From positions 496,001 through 560,000 of the forward strand of contig OZ218963.1 of assembly GCA_965112735.1 (NCBI GenBank): a stretch of DNA of 64,000 nt. Direction: 5' to 3'. Position 1 is the first letter of the stretch. Every line of letters begins with the position of its first letter. Both the position numbers and the translations under genes were made by a program. The notes beneath the pieces were generated by a model. The model was given only the letters and a program-made list of their open reading frames with translations, was not told the DNA's origin and searched no databases. Source of the stretch: Phaeosaccion multiseriatum. Its lineage: Eukaryota; Ochrophyta, other classes. Positions 18,906 through 29,822 of this stretch are shown here, one piece after another.

Positions 18906-21337
18906 CTATAAGGGCCAAATCAAGGGCACGAAGAAGCAGGTTCCCACCATGTAGAGAATACTGAGCGGGAAACCGATCTTGGCAAAGTCAGTGAAGGCGT
19001 ACCCACCGGGGCCCCAAACCATAGTGTTGGTCTTGAGGAGGAGAGAGAGCGAGAGAGAGAGAGAGAGGGAGTGAGAGAGAGATGGAGAGAGAGAGAGAGA
19101 GAGAGGGAGTGAGAGAGATGGAGAGAGAGGGACAGAGAGGGAGGAAGAGAGAGAGGGAGAGAGAGAGGGAGAGAGGGGGAGGGAGAGAAGGAGGTGGGAC
19201 GAGAGAGAGAGAGAGAGGGGGAGGGAGGGAGAAGGACAGGGACAGCGCAACCAGAGGGAGAGAGAGAGATAGACGAAGAGAGGGAGAGCGAGAGACAAAT
19301 TGAGGATAAGAGAGGAACGGCGGAGTAAGTCACTTTACTTACTTACTTACTTACTTACTTGCCTCCCACAGCCCACTTACCTATGACCCCTGCCCCCAAC
19401 CCTGTATATCCAATACCCCATACCCTATACCCCGTTTATCCAATACCCTATACCTCACACCCCAACACACCATCCCCCATACCCCATACGTTGCTACTGC
19501 CGCTGCGACCTTCACCACTGCCGCTGACTCCCACTCGACCCCTCCGAGCTGCCCCCTCCCAAGTCTACCCGCTTTAATCTCCACCCCTCCCAAGTCTACC
19601 CGCTTTGATCTCACCCCCTCCCAAGTCTACCCACTTACCTGGTACCCAATAGGTGAGAGGAAGCTCGAGCTGGCAGCGAGCATGATGACCATCGCGAAGG
19701 GGCGGAAGTCCACCTCCACGGCCTCAGCCACCTTCAGTCCAGTGCAGTTCGACAATGAGCTTGAAGTTCAGTTCTTTTGACCTCATCGACAATCTATCGA
19801 TCCGCAATAGCGACAATTGGCTGGACTGAAGTTCAGTTCAGTTACAATGCAGTTCAGTAGTTCAATAGACTTAACCAATATATATATATATATAATATAT
19901 ATATATACATATATTATCTATCGATCCCCCGGCAACCCACATACATACATATCGATCCCCAATATCGACCTACCTTTAGGCCGATGGGCAGGGCGAGGGC
20001 AGCGGCGGCGTTGTTGGTGATGAGCTCTGTCATGCACATGGTGAACAGATAGAGCACAAAGACAATGCCTGGTACGAGGGAGGGGGCGGGGGCGGGTAGG
20101 TGTTGTGAGGAAGGAGGAGGAGGATGGGGGAGAAGGGGGGGTGTATTCATCACTTGGGTGTCCACCATGCACCAGTTGGGTGTGCACTATTCACAGATAG
20201 GTCTACACCATTCACCAGTTGGGTGTACGCTATTCACAGTTGGCATTTGGAGGTGCTCACCTTCTGGGGCAATGCCACTTGATCGGATGCCGCTGCCCAC
20301 ATAGCCCGCCAAACCCGAGTTCTCAATGGCCCTACTGAGGCCCAGAGAGCTACCGATGAGGAGCAGGAGGCCCCAATTCACGTACGTGACGGCTCGCTTG
20401 GCACTCACCCATCCACCCGCCTAGCGGAGGGAGGGAGGGAGGGAGGGAGAGAGGGAGGGAGGGAGGGAGGGAGGGAGGGAGGGAGAGAGGGAGGGAGGGA
20501 GGGAGGGAGAGGGAGGGAGGGAGGGAGGGAGGGAGGGAGGGAGGGAGGGAGGGAGGGAGGGAGGGAGGGACGGACGGAGGGAGGGAGGGAGGGAGGGAGG
20601 GAGGGAGGGAGGGAGGGAGGGAGGGAGGGAGGGAGGGAGGGAGGGAGGGAGGGAGGGAGGGAGGGAGGGAGGGAGGGAGAGAGGGAGGGAGGGAGGGAGG
20701 GAGGGAGGGAGGCAGGGAGGGGCAAGAGAGGGAAGGGAATGAGAGAGGCGACATGAGCAAAGCCGTGCAAGTGTGTGGGGATACCCAAATGCAAGTGTGT
20801 GGGGATACCCAAATACAAGAGCGTGGTTGGGATCCCCCACTCCGCCCCCAGGAGAACGGCCCCTGTTCAGGCCCATATGATTGCATCTGCCAATATGACT
20901 GCACATCTGACCGCCCTGCCCTTGCCCCTCACTCACTCACTCACTCACTCACTCAATCCCTCACCCCCTCACTCCCTCCCTCAATCCCACTCTCACTCAC
21001 GTCCTCCTTCACTCACTCACTCCCTCACTCACTCATTCACTCACTCACTCCCTCACTCACCACGAGTAGGGCCGCGATGGTAAAGGCTGCCCTAACCATA
21101 TCCGCCGACTCAGTGAGGACCCACAACAGCAGCCCCAGGAAGAAGTAGAGCGGGACGAAGTCGAACCAGGTGGTGGGCAGGGGGATGCTGCCCACCTGGG
21201 GACATGGACATGTGCAGGCGTATGGGTATGGGTGTGGGCAGGGGAAGGCAGGCCGGGAGGCAAGCAGGCAGGCAGGCGGCGGAGGGAGAGGGAGGAGAAG
21301 GGCGGGCGGATAGCAGGGAGAGAGGGAGAGAGGGAGC

Positions 21338-21374
<37 letters not shown>

Positions 21375-24300
21375 AGAGAGAGAGTGAGAAAGAGAGAGAG
21401 AGGGAGAGAGAGGGAGGGGGAAGGAGAGGGAGAGAGAGAAAGAGAGAGACAGAGAAATAGAGGGAAGAGAGCGATGAGACGCCTCGGTGAAAGTCTTTAC
21501 ATTCACTGACGTATTAGCTCGGTGAAAGTCTTTACATTCACTGACGTATTAGCTCGGTGAAAGTCTTTACATTCACTGACGTATTAGCTCGGTGAAAGTC
21601 TCTACATTCACTGACGTATTAGCTCGGTGAAAGTCTTTACATTCACTGACGTATATTATTAGCACACTGCCAAACGACATGTAACTCATCAACCATAGCA
21701 CCAACCATAGCACCAACCTGCGTGATGAGGAAGAACTCTTGTGTCTGAGCCCACCTCTTCTCGAAATCGTTCTTGGCCAGCACGAGCACCACATCGCCGG
21801 CCTACAGGGGGAGGAGGGAGGGGGGGAGGGAGGGAGGGAGGGAGGGAGGGAGGGAGGGAGGGAGGGAGGGAGGGAGGGAGGGAGGGAGGGAGGGAGGGAG
21901 GGAGGGAGGGAGGGAGGGAGGGAGGGAGGGAGGGAGGGAGGGAGGGAGGGAGGGAGGGAGGGAGGGAGGGAGGGAGGGAGGGAGGGAGGGAGCGAGGGAG
22001 GGAGGGAGGGAGGGGGAGAGGGAGACAGGGAGGAATGAGAGAGAGAGCGGGGATTCCTCGAGAAGAGAAGAGCGGGCGGGGATATGATTTGAAAGCACCA
22101 CCTCCTGCGACAATGCATGTCTATGTGTGCACATACTGCTACACTTGTCGTGGCATACACACCACACACACACACACACACACACCTTGTAGCAGGATCT
22201 GGTGCCCCCCCCCCCCAAGAGCGAAGTTAGTCTGTGGGAGGGAGACACAGACGAGAAGACGGCGACGGCAAAGGAGGAGACAAACAAGGGGAAGAATTGT
22301 TGGGGGGGGGGGGAAGCCCCAAGTACACTCCTTTAGTTACAATAAAAAACATGGAAAGCGATGCAGAGAGAGAAGATAGAAAGGGGAGGAAGAGAGGGAA
22401 GGAGGGAAGGAGGGAAGGAGGGAAGGAGGGAAGGAGGGAAGGAGGGGAGAGAGGGAGGGAAGCAGGGGAGAGAGGGAGAGAGGGAGGGAAGCAGGGGAGA
22501 GAGGGAGAGAGGGAGGGAAGCAGGGGAGAGAGGGAGAGAGGGAGGGAGGGAAGGAGGGAAGGAGGGAGGGAAGCAGGGGAGAGAGGGAGAGAGGGAGAGA
22601 GGGAGGGAGGGAAGGAACGGGCTGTGTGAGTGGACACACCTGAAGCGAAGGGTTTCTCCAATACCGCCGGCGCCCGCCCCCTCCTCCCCTGCCTCCATCA
22701 TACGGCTGTTATAGTCGTTGGTGTGTAACGCCACGACGGCCTCGTGTGTGCCATTTGTGGTCTTCGCATCATCACCAACGGCTTCACCTCCGAATGCAGC
22801 TTCCCCAACCGCTCCTCTTGCTCCTCCCCTCCTCCAACTCCTCCTCTCTGCCCCAAGGTGTCGTCCTTCTCCTTGAGGAGAGGTGGGCGATGGGGGTGCT
22901 GCGGAAACGCTCGTGGGGCCTCCATCGATGGCTGCTCCCTTCCTCCGCGATGCGACTACGGTACAGCCGTAGTGGTCTCCAAAATCAAAGTCACTGGGGA
23001 TGATACGTGATGATACGTATGTTAGTACACGTAAGGAGGGAGAGGGAGAGGGGGGGGAGGAGGAAGGGAGGGAGGGAAAGAGGGAAGGAGGGAGGGAGGG
23101 AGGGAGGGAGGGAGGGAGGGAGGGAGGGAGGGAGGGAGGGAGGGAGGGAGGGAGGGAGGGAAGGAGGGAAGGAGGCAGGGAGGGAGGGAAGGAGAGAGGG
23201 AGGGAGGGAGGGAGGGAGAGGGAGGGAGGGGGAGAGGGAGGGAGGGGGAGAGAGGGGGAGAGGGAGGCAGAAGGAGAGAGGGGGGGCGAAGGAGGGAGAG
23301 GGAGAGGGAGGGATGGAGAGAGCGAGCGAGAGAGGAGGGAGAGAGGGACAGGGGGGGGAGGGAGGGGGAGGGGAGAAAGAGGGAGGCAGGGAGAGGGAGG
23401 GAGGAGGGGGGGAGAGACATCCAGAGAGCTAAGGGTGGCATTGTGCAAGATATATATAATATATATATATCACTGAAGAAAAGGGCGGGAACCCGCCACC
23501 GCGACACTACTCGAAGCTGCCTGCTGCTCTGCCCACACGGCTTTGATACGCACCAGAAGGTCTGTGTAGCGAAGTAGTTTCTGTCAGATATAACGAGCTC
23601 GAAGAAGTCGCTGCCCTTGCCAGGTAGGTCCAGAGCGCTCACCTGACCGGGGGATAGAATATCGAATATCGAATATCGAATGTAGAGGTCAGCATCGAAT
23701 ATCGAATTTCGAATCGACTCTGTAAAAAAAATATGATAGGGGTCAGCTCTCTCAACGTCGTAGGTATTGGCCAGTAAACTGAAAGTCAATCACACTTAAA
23801 CTGACACTCACATCGAGCAGCTTGAGGCCCTGGAGGTCGGGGTTAATGGAAGCCGCTCCTTGAAGCTCAATCATGGCGTTCCTCCCGCACGACAAGAACA
23901 GTATGTCCCCTGCCATGACTGTCTGCGAGGGGGACACCTGAGGGAGGGAGGGAGGGAGGGAGGGAGGGAGGGAGGGAGGGAGTGAGGCAGGGAGAGAGGG
24001 ACGGAGGGAGGGAGGGAGGGAGGGAGGGAGGGAGGCAGGGAGGGAGGGAGGGAGTGAGGCAGGGAGGCAGGGAGGGACGGAGGGAGGGAGGGAGGGAGGG
24101 AGAGAGGGAGGGAGGGAGGGAGGGAGGGGGGAGGGAGGGAGGGAGGGAGGGAGGGAGGGAGGGAGGGAGGGAGGGAGGGAGGGAGGGAGCGAGGGAGGGA
24201 GGGAGGGAGGGAGGGAGGGAGGGAGGGAGGGAGGGAGGGAGGGAGGGAGGGAGGGAGGGAGGGAGGGAGGGAGGGAGGGAGGGAGGGAGGGAGGGAGGGA

Positions 24301-26596
24301 GGGAGGGAGGGAGGGAGAGAGAGAGGGAGGGAGGGAGGGAGGGAGGGAGGGAGGGAGGGAGGGAGGGAGGGAGGGAGGGAGGGAGAGAGAGACGGAGGGA
24401 GGGAGTGAGGCAGGGAGAGAGGGACGGAGGGATGGAGGGAGGGAGGGAGGGAGGGAGGGAGGGAGGGAGGGAGGGAGGGAGGGAGGGAGGGAGGGAGGGA
24501 GGGAGGGAGGGAGGGAGGGAGGGAGGGAGGGAGGGAGGAGAGGGAGGGAGGCAGGGAGGGAGGGAGGGAGGCAGGCAGGGAGGGAGAGAGGGACGGAGGG
24601 AGGGAGGCAGGGAGGGAGGGGGGGGGAGGGGGAGGGAGAGTGAGTGTGTGTGTGAGAGAAAGAGCAAAGACAAAAAAAAAAAGCAAAACCAACTCACTCT
24701 CACACTCAAACACACGCCACTCACAGGACCAAACACATTTCGGAGTATCAACACGCACAGCGACTACCCGCTCACTCACTCACACACACCACGCACTCAC
24801 ACACAGACACGCACACACTCACACTTACACACTCACATACGCACGCACGATTCACAGGACACTATCTAAACAAACACATCAGAGTACCAAAACGTAGACA
24901 ACTCACTCATTCACCCTCACCCATCCACGCACTCACAAGATATCAGAGTACCAACACGCTCATCACACACTCACAGGATAGATGTCAGAGTACCAACACG
25001 CCTATCACACACTCACAGGATAGATGTCAGAGTACCAACACGCCCATCACACACTCACAGGATAGATGTCAGAGTACCAACACGCCTATCACACACTCAC
25101 AGGATAGATGTCAGAGTACCCCATCAAGCTCCCGCCTTCCGTCCCTCCTTGCCGTGCAGCGGTGCCAGGGGAAGTGCTGGTAGGCGTGGGAGTAGAGGTC
25201 GAAGCGGCATTCCCCGCTTGCTCCGACTGCTTCTTCCCCCTCCCTCCGGCCGGGCTCGAGTCCGACCCCAAGCCCGAGGGCCGAGGCAGCTGTGAGGAGG
25301 TATCACCACCACCGCTACTTGCAACACCGTCCGCAGCACCAGTAGTAGCACCAGCAGCACCAGCAGCAGCGTGGCCCCCCTCCTCCTGCCCCTCCTGCTG
25401 CTGCTGCCTGTGCGGGTGTGAGGAAATCGCACCGTTACCGTTACTCTCTCGTCCGGCGTGGAGATGCGAAGTCGTGGTGGTTGCCGCCGTGGCCGCCGCG
25501 GCCTGCTCGGGGGATTCCGGCCTCCTCCCATCACATCCAACGGCGGCGGCAGATAAGTCTCCCTTAATCCCCCACTTATCGCCCACCCGCTGAGCATAGT
25601 AGTGCAACTCGCAAACCATACTCTTTTGCTTGCTCTTGCTCCTCGGATTGCCGCCATTTGTGGCAGCATTGGCGACGACTGATGGGGTGGAGGTGGAGTG
25701 TGCCCGCACAAGGACCCCGGGGGTGGTGCCGAGGTTCTGCTCCGAGGATATTCCGCGGTCGCTACCAAAACCCGTGATGGTTGCTGCCCGCTCCCTTCCG
25801 TCTTTCAGCAAGTTCTCTTCGCCTCTTGTCTCACCATCTGCCCCCCCCCCCTCTCCTGCAGCTGTATCACCAACTGCTGGGCTGGCGCATCCTTCTCCTA
25901 GAGTATTGAGAGCTGCGGCGGGGACAGGAGAGCCACCTGCTCCTCCCTCTGTTGCTGTATCACCAACTGCTGCCGCTGCTTCTCCTGCTATGGCCATACC
26001 TTCACTGTGGCGGAGAAAAGAACGGGGTTTGATGGTATGGGGGCTGGTTGTCAGGACGGTAAGGATTAGTACGTTGTTGCCTCCCTTTCCTTCCCCCCCT
26101 CCCTCCCCTCCCTCCCTCCTCTCCCTCAGTTTCTCCCCAATCCTCTCTCTCCTCATCCCTCTCCCTCATTTCTCTCTCATCCCTCTTCCCTCTTCTCTCA
26201 TCTTCTCCCTTCTCTCTCTAATTCTGTCCCTGTCCTCGCCTCTCCCCCCCACTCCCTCTCTCCCTCTCTCCGCCGCTCTCCCTCCCTCTCTCTCTATATA
26301 TATGTGTGTGTGTCTCTCTCCCTCTCCCTCTCCCTCTCTCTTCCTCCCTATGTCTCTCTCTCTCTTCCCTCACCGCTTGGAGCGGCGATCTGAAGCAATC
26401 ATGTGCTGCCGAACGGGGCGCCGGATCTTGATCAAAGTCTGCGCACACACACCGGGGGAAACGAAAGACGATCGTTGAGGGGCTGTGAGTAGAGGCATAT
26501 CGAACACGAAGAGAGAGAGAGAGAGAGAGGGCGAGGGAGCGAGACGAGAGAGGTGGGGGGGGGGAGACAGAGGGAGAGAGAGGGAGACAGGAAAAG

Positions 26597-26676
<80 letters not shown>

Positions 26677-26838
26677 AAGTCCACTCGCACACACATGCAC
26701 ACCTAGGCGCTTACCTCTGAAGCCAGACCGAGCTTGTCCAGAACTTTGGAAACCGGGTTTCCGACATACATAAACGAGTCTGACACCTCCACCTCCGTCA
26801 GCAGCTCATCAGCTCGGTCTCTAGGGAGGGAGCAAGGG

Positions 26839-26905
<67 letters not shown>

Positions 26906-27852
26906 CGAGAAGACATGAGGCAGAGAGAGAGCGAGAGGCAGCAAGCGCATACACAACTCAGGTTTTGCTGTGCTACTATACGAGAAAGAACGAGTGCGAG
27001 AAACAAAAAACGGCATTTCACTCCCTCCCTCCCTCTCCCTCCCTCCCTCCTCCCTCCCTCCCTCTATGCCTCCCTCCTTCTACTCACTACCCCGCTGCTC
27101 ACTCACCTCACGAAACGAAACAGTCCCCCTCTTGTGGGGAGCAGCCTCGGGGCCGCAACAACGAGGTAGGCGATGCCGAGCAGGCCCAGAGGGAGCCCTA
27201 CGTAGGCGGGTTCGAAGAAGGAGAAGCCCGGTAAGTTGTTGTCCGACAACAGTCCCTGTGTTTTGTACGGTAAGTCATGATTGTAAGTACGTCATCAATT
27301 ATTCACTGATTGCGATTCAGTATATTGAGGTGCAAGAAGTAGTGTAATTACGGCTCATTGACGTATTATTGACTTGTTGAGTTGTACCTGGATGACGAGG
27401 TTGGTTGATGTGCCGATGATGGTCAGCACGCCCCCCATGATGCAGCTGCGTCCATGTGTGAGAGCGTGTGTGTGTGTGTGTGTGCACGTGTGTGTGAGAG
27501 AGAGAGAGAGAGTGTGTGTGTGTGAGAGAGGGAGAGAGAGAGGGCGTGTGTGTGTGTGTGCACGTGTTTGTGAGTGCGTGAATGAGTGTGTGAGCACGTC
27601 AGAGAGAGAGAGAGGAAGCGCGCCGAGTGCGGTGGGGAGTAGGAAGTGAGTGGGGAGGGGAGGGGGGAGATGATACAAGAAGGGCGTTCACAGGCTGACT
27701 GACTGGCTGACAGACTGATTGACTGAGGTTCTGAGTGAGTGAGTGAGTGAGTGAGTGAGTGACTGGATGACTGAGTGAGTGACGGAGTGACTGACTGGCT
27801 GACTGAGTGACTGAGTGACTGACTCACCGACTGATTGACTGATTGACTGATT

Positions 27853-27884
<32 letters not shown>

Positions 27885-29127
27885 TACTGACTTACTGACT
27901 GACTGACTGACTGCCTGACTGCCTGACTGCCTGACTGCCTGACTGCCTGACTGCCTGACTGCCTGACTGCCTGACTGCCTGACTGACTGACTGACTGACT
28001 GACTGACTGACTGACTGACTGACTGACTGACTGACTGACTGACTGACTGACTGACTGCCTGACTGACCTGTATGACAGGGGGATAAGGAAGTGCGAGGGC
28101 GCGAAGCCTCTGGTGCGAGCCCAGTCCCTCACAATGGGGATGAGTAGGGCCACCACCGGAGTGTCTGCTCGACGCACAAGGGAGTCAAGGGGTCCAAGAC
28201 ACAGGGCACGGTAGGGGTAGTGGCAAAGGTATCGGTCGGGGGGGGTGTGAGGGAGAGCGCGAACAGTGTGCGCAGGTGTGTATGTGTGTGTATGTATGTG
28301 CGTGCTGGCGACAGAGGACCGCTGCTGCCGCTGAGAAAGCTACAGGGGGGGGGGATATGCGCAATAATACCTCCGCTGACGGACAACTTCACCTTCCCCT
28401 CCCTCTCTCCCTTCCTTCCTCCACTCACTGTTGAGGAACGCGCTGAGGAAGAAGACGAGTACACACATTCTCAGCATACCCATGCTTCGACTTGTCTTCA
28501 GCCCGAACACCTTCCGTGCAGCCTGCATGCAAGCAGCGGAGGGGGCGGGAACGGCAGGATGGATCATTCATTCATTCATTCATTCATGAAGGAAGGAAGG
28601 AATTGAAGGTCGAAGGAGGGGAAACTAGAGTAGCGAGGTGAGACTAACATACTCCCCGATATATTCTACTCAAACCAATTGCACGTCGACGAACAATCAG
28701 CCCCCCCCCCCCCCCCCCCCCCTCCCTCCATGATGACAATGACAACTTGCCTTGTCAGCCAACTGTGACCGTTCCACCCCCTTTACCACCACGAACAGGG
28801 CACCCACGGTGAGGCATCCTCTGTTGTTGAAGCCACTCAATGCGTCTTGGGTCGAGATTATACCTTCACGTGTGGATAGAGGTTGGGGCGCACGGAGAGC
28901 GAAAGAGAGCGAGCACATGGTCGGGCGCTATTGGATTTTCCTTCGGGCAATAAATGCGTTGGCAAATCTCTTTTCCCCTGTCGTCTTTACTTACCGACAT
29001 TCCACACTACACAGAGGGCGATGAACACTACTGTTTCCGGCGTCTTAATGCCTTTGAAGAGGCAAACGAACATCACGGAGAGGAGTACCCCCACGAAGAC
29101 TGACTCCCAAACAGAGCCTTCTGCCAT
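18906..29127 (-). CDS. SLC13/DASS-type anion (sulfate) transporter with TrkA-C domains
   Basis: Eighteen exons: 29127-28995, 28863-28751, 28522-28429, 28164-28068, 27445-27388, 27255-27107, 26820-26715, 26438-26374, 26004-25101, 23937-23812, 23642-23554, 22993-22640, 21801-21718, 21195-21061, 20420-20261, 20068-19974, 19731-19639 and 19031-18906; about 993 residues. The membrane half reads [19 protein letters not shown], then [16 protein letters not shown], the DASS signature. A cytosolic loop carries regulatory TrkA-C-like segments ([45 protein letters not shown]). The C-terminal half has [19 protein letters not shown] and ends in FFVPLIWPL. This layout matches algal SLT/SAC1-type sulfate transporters, so plasma-membrane sulfate uptake or sensing is likely. 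Exon 9 alone encodes about 300 mostly disordered residues, an unusual insert. Intron 2 is GC-AG. The exon 12/13 junction is one base out of phase with the donor chosen; a donor four bases later restores the frame. Confidence 0.9.
19045..19300. repeat. GA-rich array before last SLC13 exon
   Basis: GA/GGGA purine tract on the plus strand, forming a pyrimidine tract on the sense strand directly upstream of the acceptor at 19032. Confidence 0.9.
19550..19640. repeat. Three-copy minisatellite beside a donor
   Basis: Three units containing CTCCCAAGTCTACCC lie next to the donor of SLC13 exon 17 (19638). Confidence 0.85.
20160..20250. repeat. Intron minisatellite, GTTGGGTGT units
   Basis: Three to four imperfect units of CACCAGTTGGGTGT plus CTATTCACAG in SLC13 intron 15, downstream of the donor at 20260. 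Confidence 0.8.
20429..20732. repeat. (GGGA)n array, about 300 bp
   Basis: Begins 8 bases from the acceptor of SLC13 exon 15. On the sense strand it is a (CCCT)n polypyrimidine tract running into the 3' splice site. Confidence 0.95.
20931..21060. repeat. (CACT)n array that starts at a splice donor
   Basis: On the sense strand this is (GTGA)n, and the first unit is the donor GTGAGT of SLC13 exon 14. Confidence 0.9.
21483..21657. repeat. 35-bp tandem repeat, five copies
   Basis: Five near-perfect units (starting CTCGGTGAAAGTCTTTACAT) in SLC13 intron 13. One copy has a single substitution. Confidence 0.97.
21808..22020. repeat. (GGGA)n array
   Basis: Starts within 6 bases of the acceptor of SLC13 exon 13. 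It is pyrimidine-rich on the sense strand. Confidence 0.95.
22375..22615. repeat. GGGAA/GGGA mixed array
   Basis: Lies just downstream of the donor of SLC13 exon 12, where it is pyrimidine-rich on the sense strand. This is opposite to the usual pattern in the window. Confidence 0.9.
23030..23420. repeat. (GGGA)n array
   Basis: About 390 bp of GGGA-based repeat upstream (sense) of the acceptor of SLC13 exon 12. Confidence 0.95.
23941..24640. repeat. (GGGA)n array, about 700 bp
   Basis: The longest array in the window. It starts 3 bases from the acceptor AG of SLC13 exon 10, so the sense transcript has a roughly 700-nt pyrimidine tract before the 3' splice site. Confidence 0.97.
24961..25128. 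repeat. 42-bp tandem repeat spanning the exon 9 donor
   Basis: Four copies begin at 24961, 25003, 25045 and 25087, with a degenerate copy near 24924. Each contains the last bases of SLC13 exon 9 plus its donor GTGAGT. The copy nearest the exon is the functional junction (exon end 25101). Confidence 0.92.
26603..26678. repeat. (CA)n(TA)n microsatellite
   Basis: Compound dinucleotide array in the SLC13 intron between exons 7 and 8. Confidence 0.95.
26839..26902. repeat. (AGAC)n microsatellite
   Basis: About 16 units just upstream (sense) of the acceptor of SLC13 exon 7. Confidence 0.95.
27720..28067. repeat. (CTGA)n array that starts at a splice donor
   Basis: On the sense strand this is (GTCA)n, beginning with the donor GTCAGT of SLC13 exon 4 (28067). 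It has variant GTGA and GGCA units and is about 350 bp long. Confidence 0.95.
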
Positions 29128-29219
29128 GTTGAGATGGAGGGGTGTGACCTGACCCGGATCACTTCCCTCCTCGCGGCTCTCTCTTTCTCTCGCTCTCTTT
29201 CCGTCTCCCTCTCTCTCTC

Positions 29220-29261
<42 letters not shown>

Positions 29262-29822
29262 TTTCCCTCTCTATCTCTTCTCTCCTAATCTCTCTCTCGC
29301 CTCTCCCAATCTCGGCCTCCCTCCATCCTCCCTCGCACTATACCTCTATATCCCTCCCCCCGCTCTCTCTTTGTTTGCCCCTCTCTCTCGGCGGGGGTTT
29401 GGGGTCTTTTATCGACCTTTATAGGAGTGGACGGGAGAAAGGGATAATCAGAAAGGGGAGGGCAAAGCGCACTTCGAGTCTCTCCTGGGTCCATTGGTTG
29501 TTTCCAATAATCGTCGCCATTTGTCACACTCTGAACTCTCACTTTCACTTTTGATGTTTTCCACTTTTGGTGGATGCCTTTGTTCACTTTTGGTGGAACA
29601 CACGCAGAAAAAGGAAGAAAGGAAGAACTGATGATATTGCTGACGATAGCCACGTCCTATCTGCTGCGGACTTGAGTCAGGGGGGGGGCTACCTTTTCTC
29701 GCAGCGAAGCAGGAGAAGAGGAATTTAAAGTGTCAGTGTTCTCCAAAAAAGGGGGGCGTTGGGTACTTTAATCCACCCAGCCCGCCCAACGTCCGCGTGA
29801 ATCGCACCGCTTTGTGTTCCCC
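29128..29822. promoter_or_regulatory. Divergent promoter region, SLC13 / PH-domain gene
   Basis: 695 bases between two divergent starts. A CT-rich tract occupies 29180-29390. The 13-mer CACTTTTGGTGGA occurs twice in direct orientation (29562-29574 and 29585-29597), with a weaker relative at 29547. These are candidate transcription-factor sites. Confidence 0.55.

Noticed and set aside
23867-24869. Long frames encoding PPSLPPSL or GREGGREG repeats
   Set aside because: They are the translation of (GGGA)n/(CCCT)n intron arrays, open in several frames on both strands, and lie inside introns of the SLC13 gene.
24961-25128. CRISPR-like spaced repeats
   Set aside because: The units are contiguous tandem copies with no unique spacers, in a eukaryotic intron.
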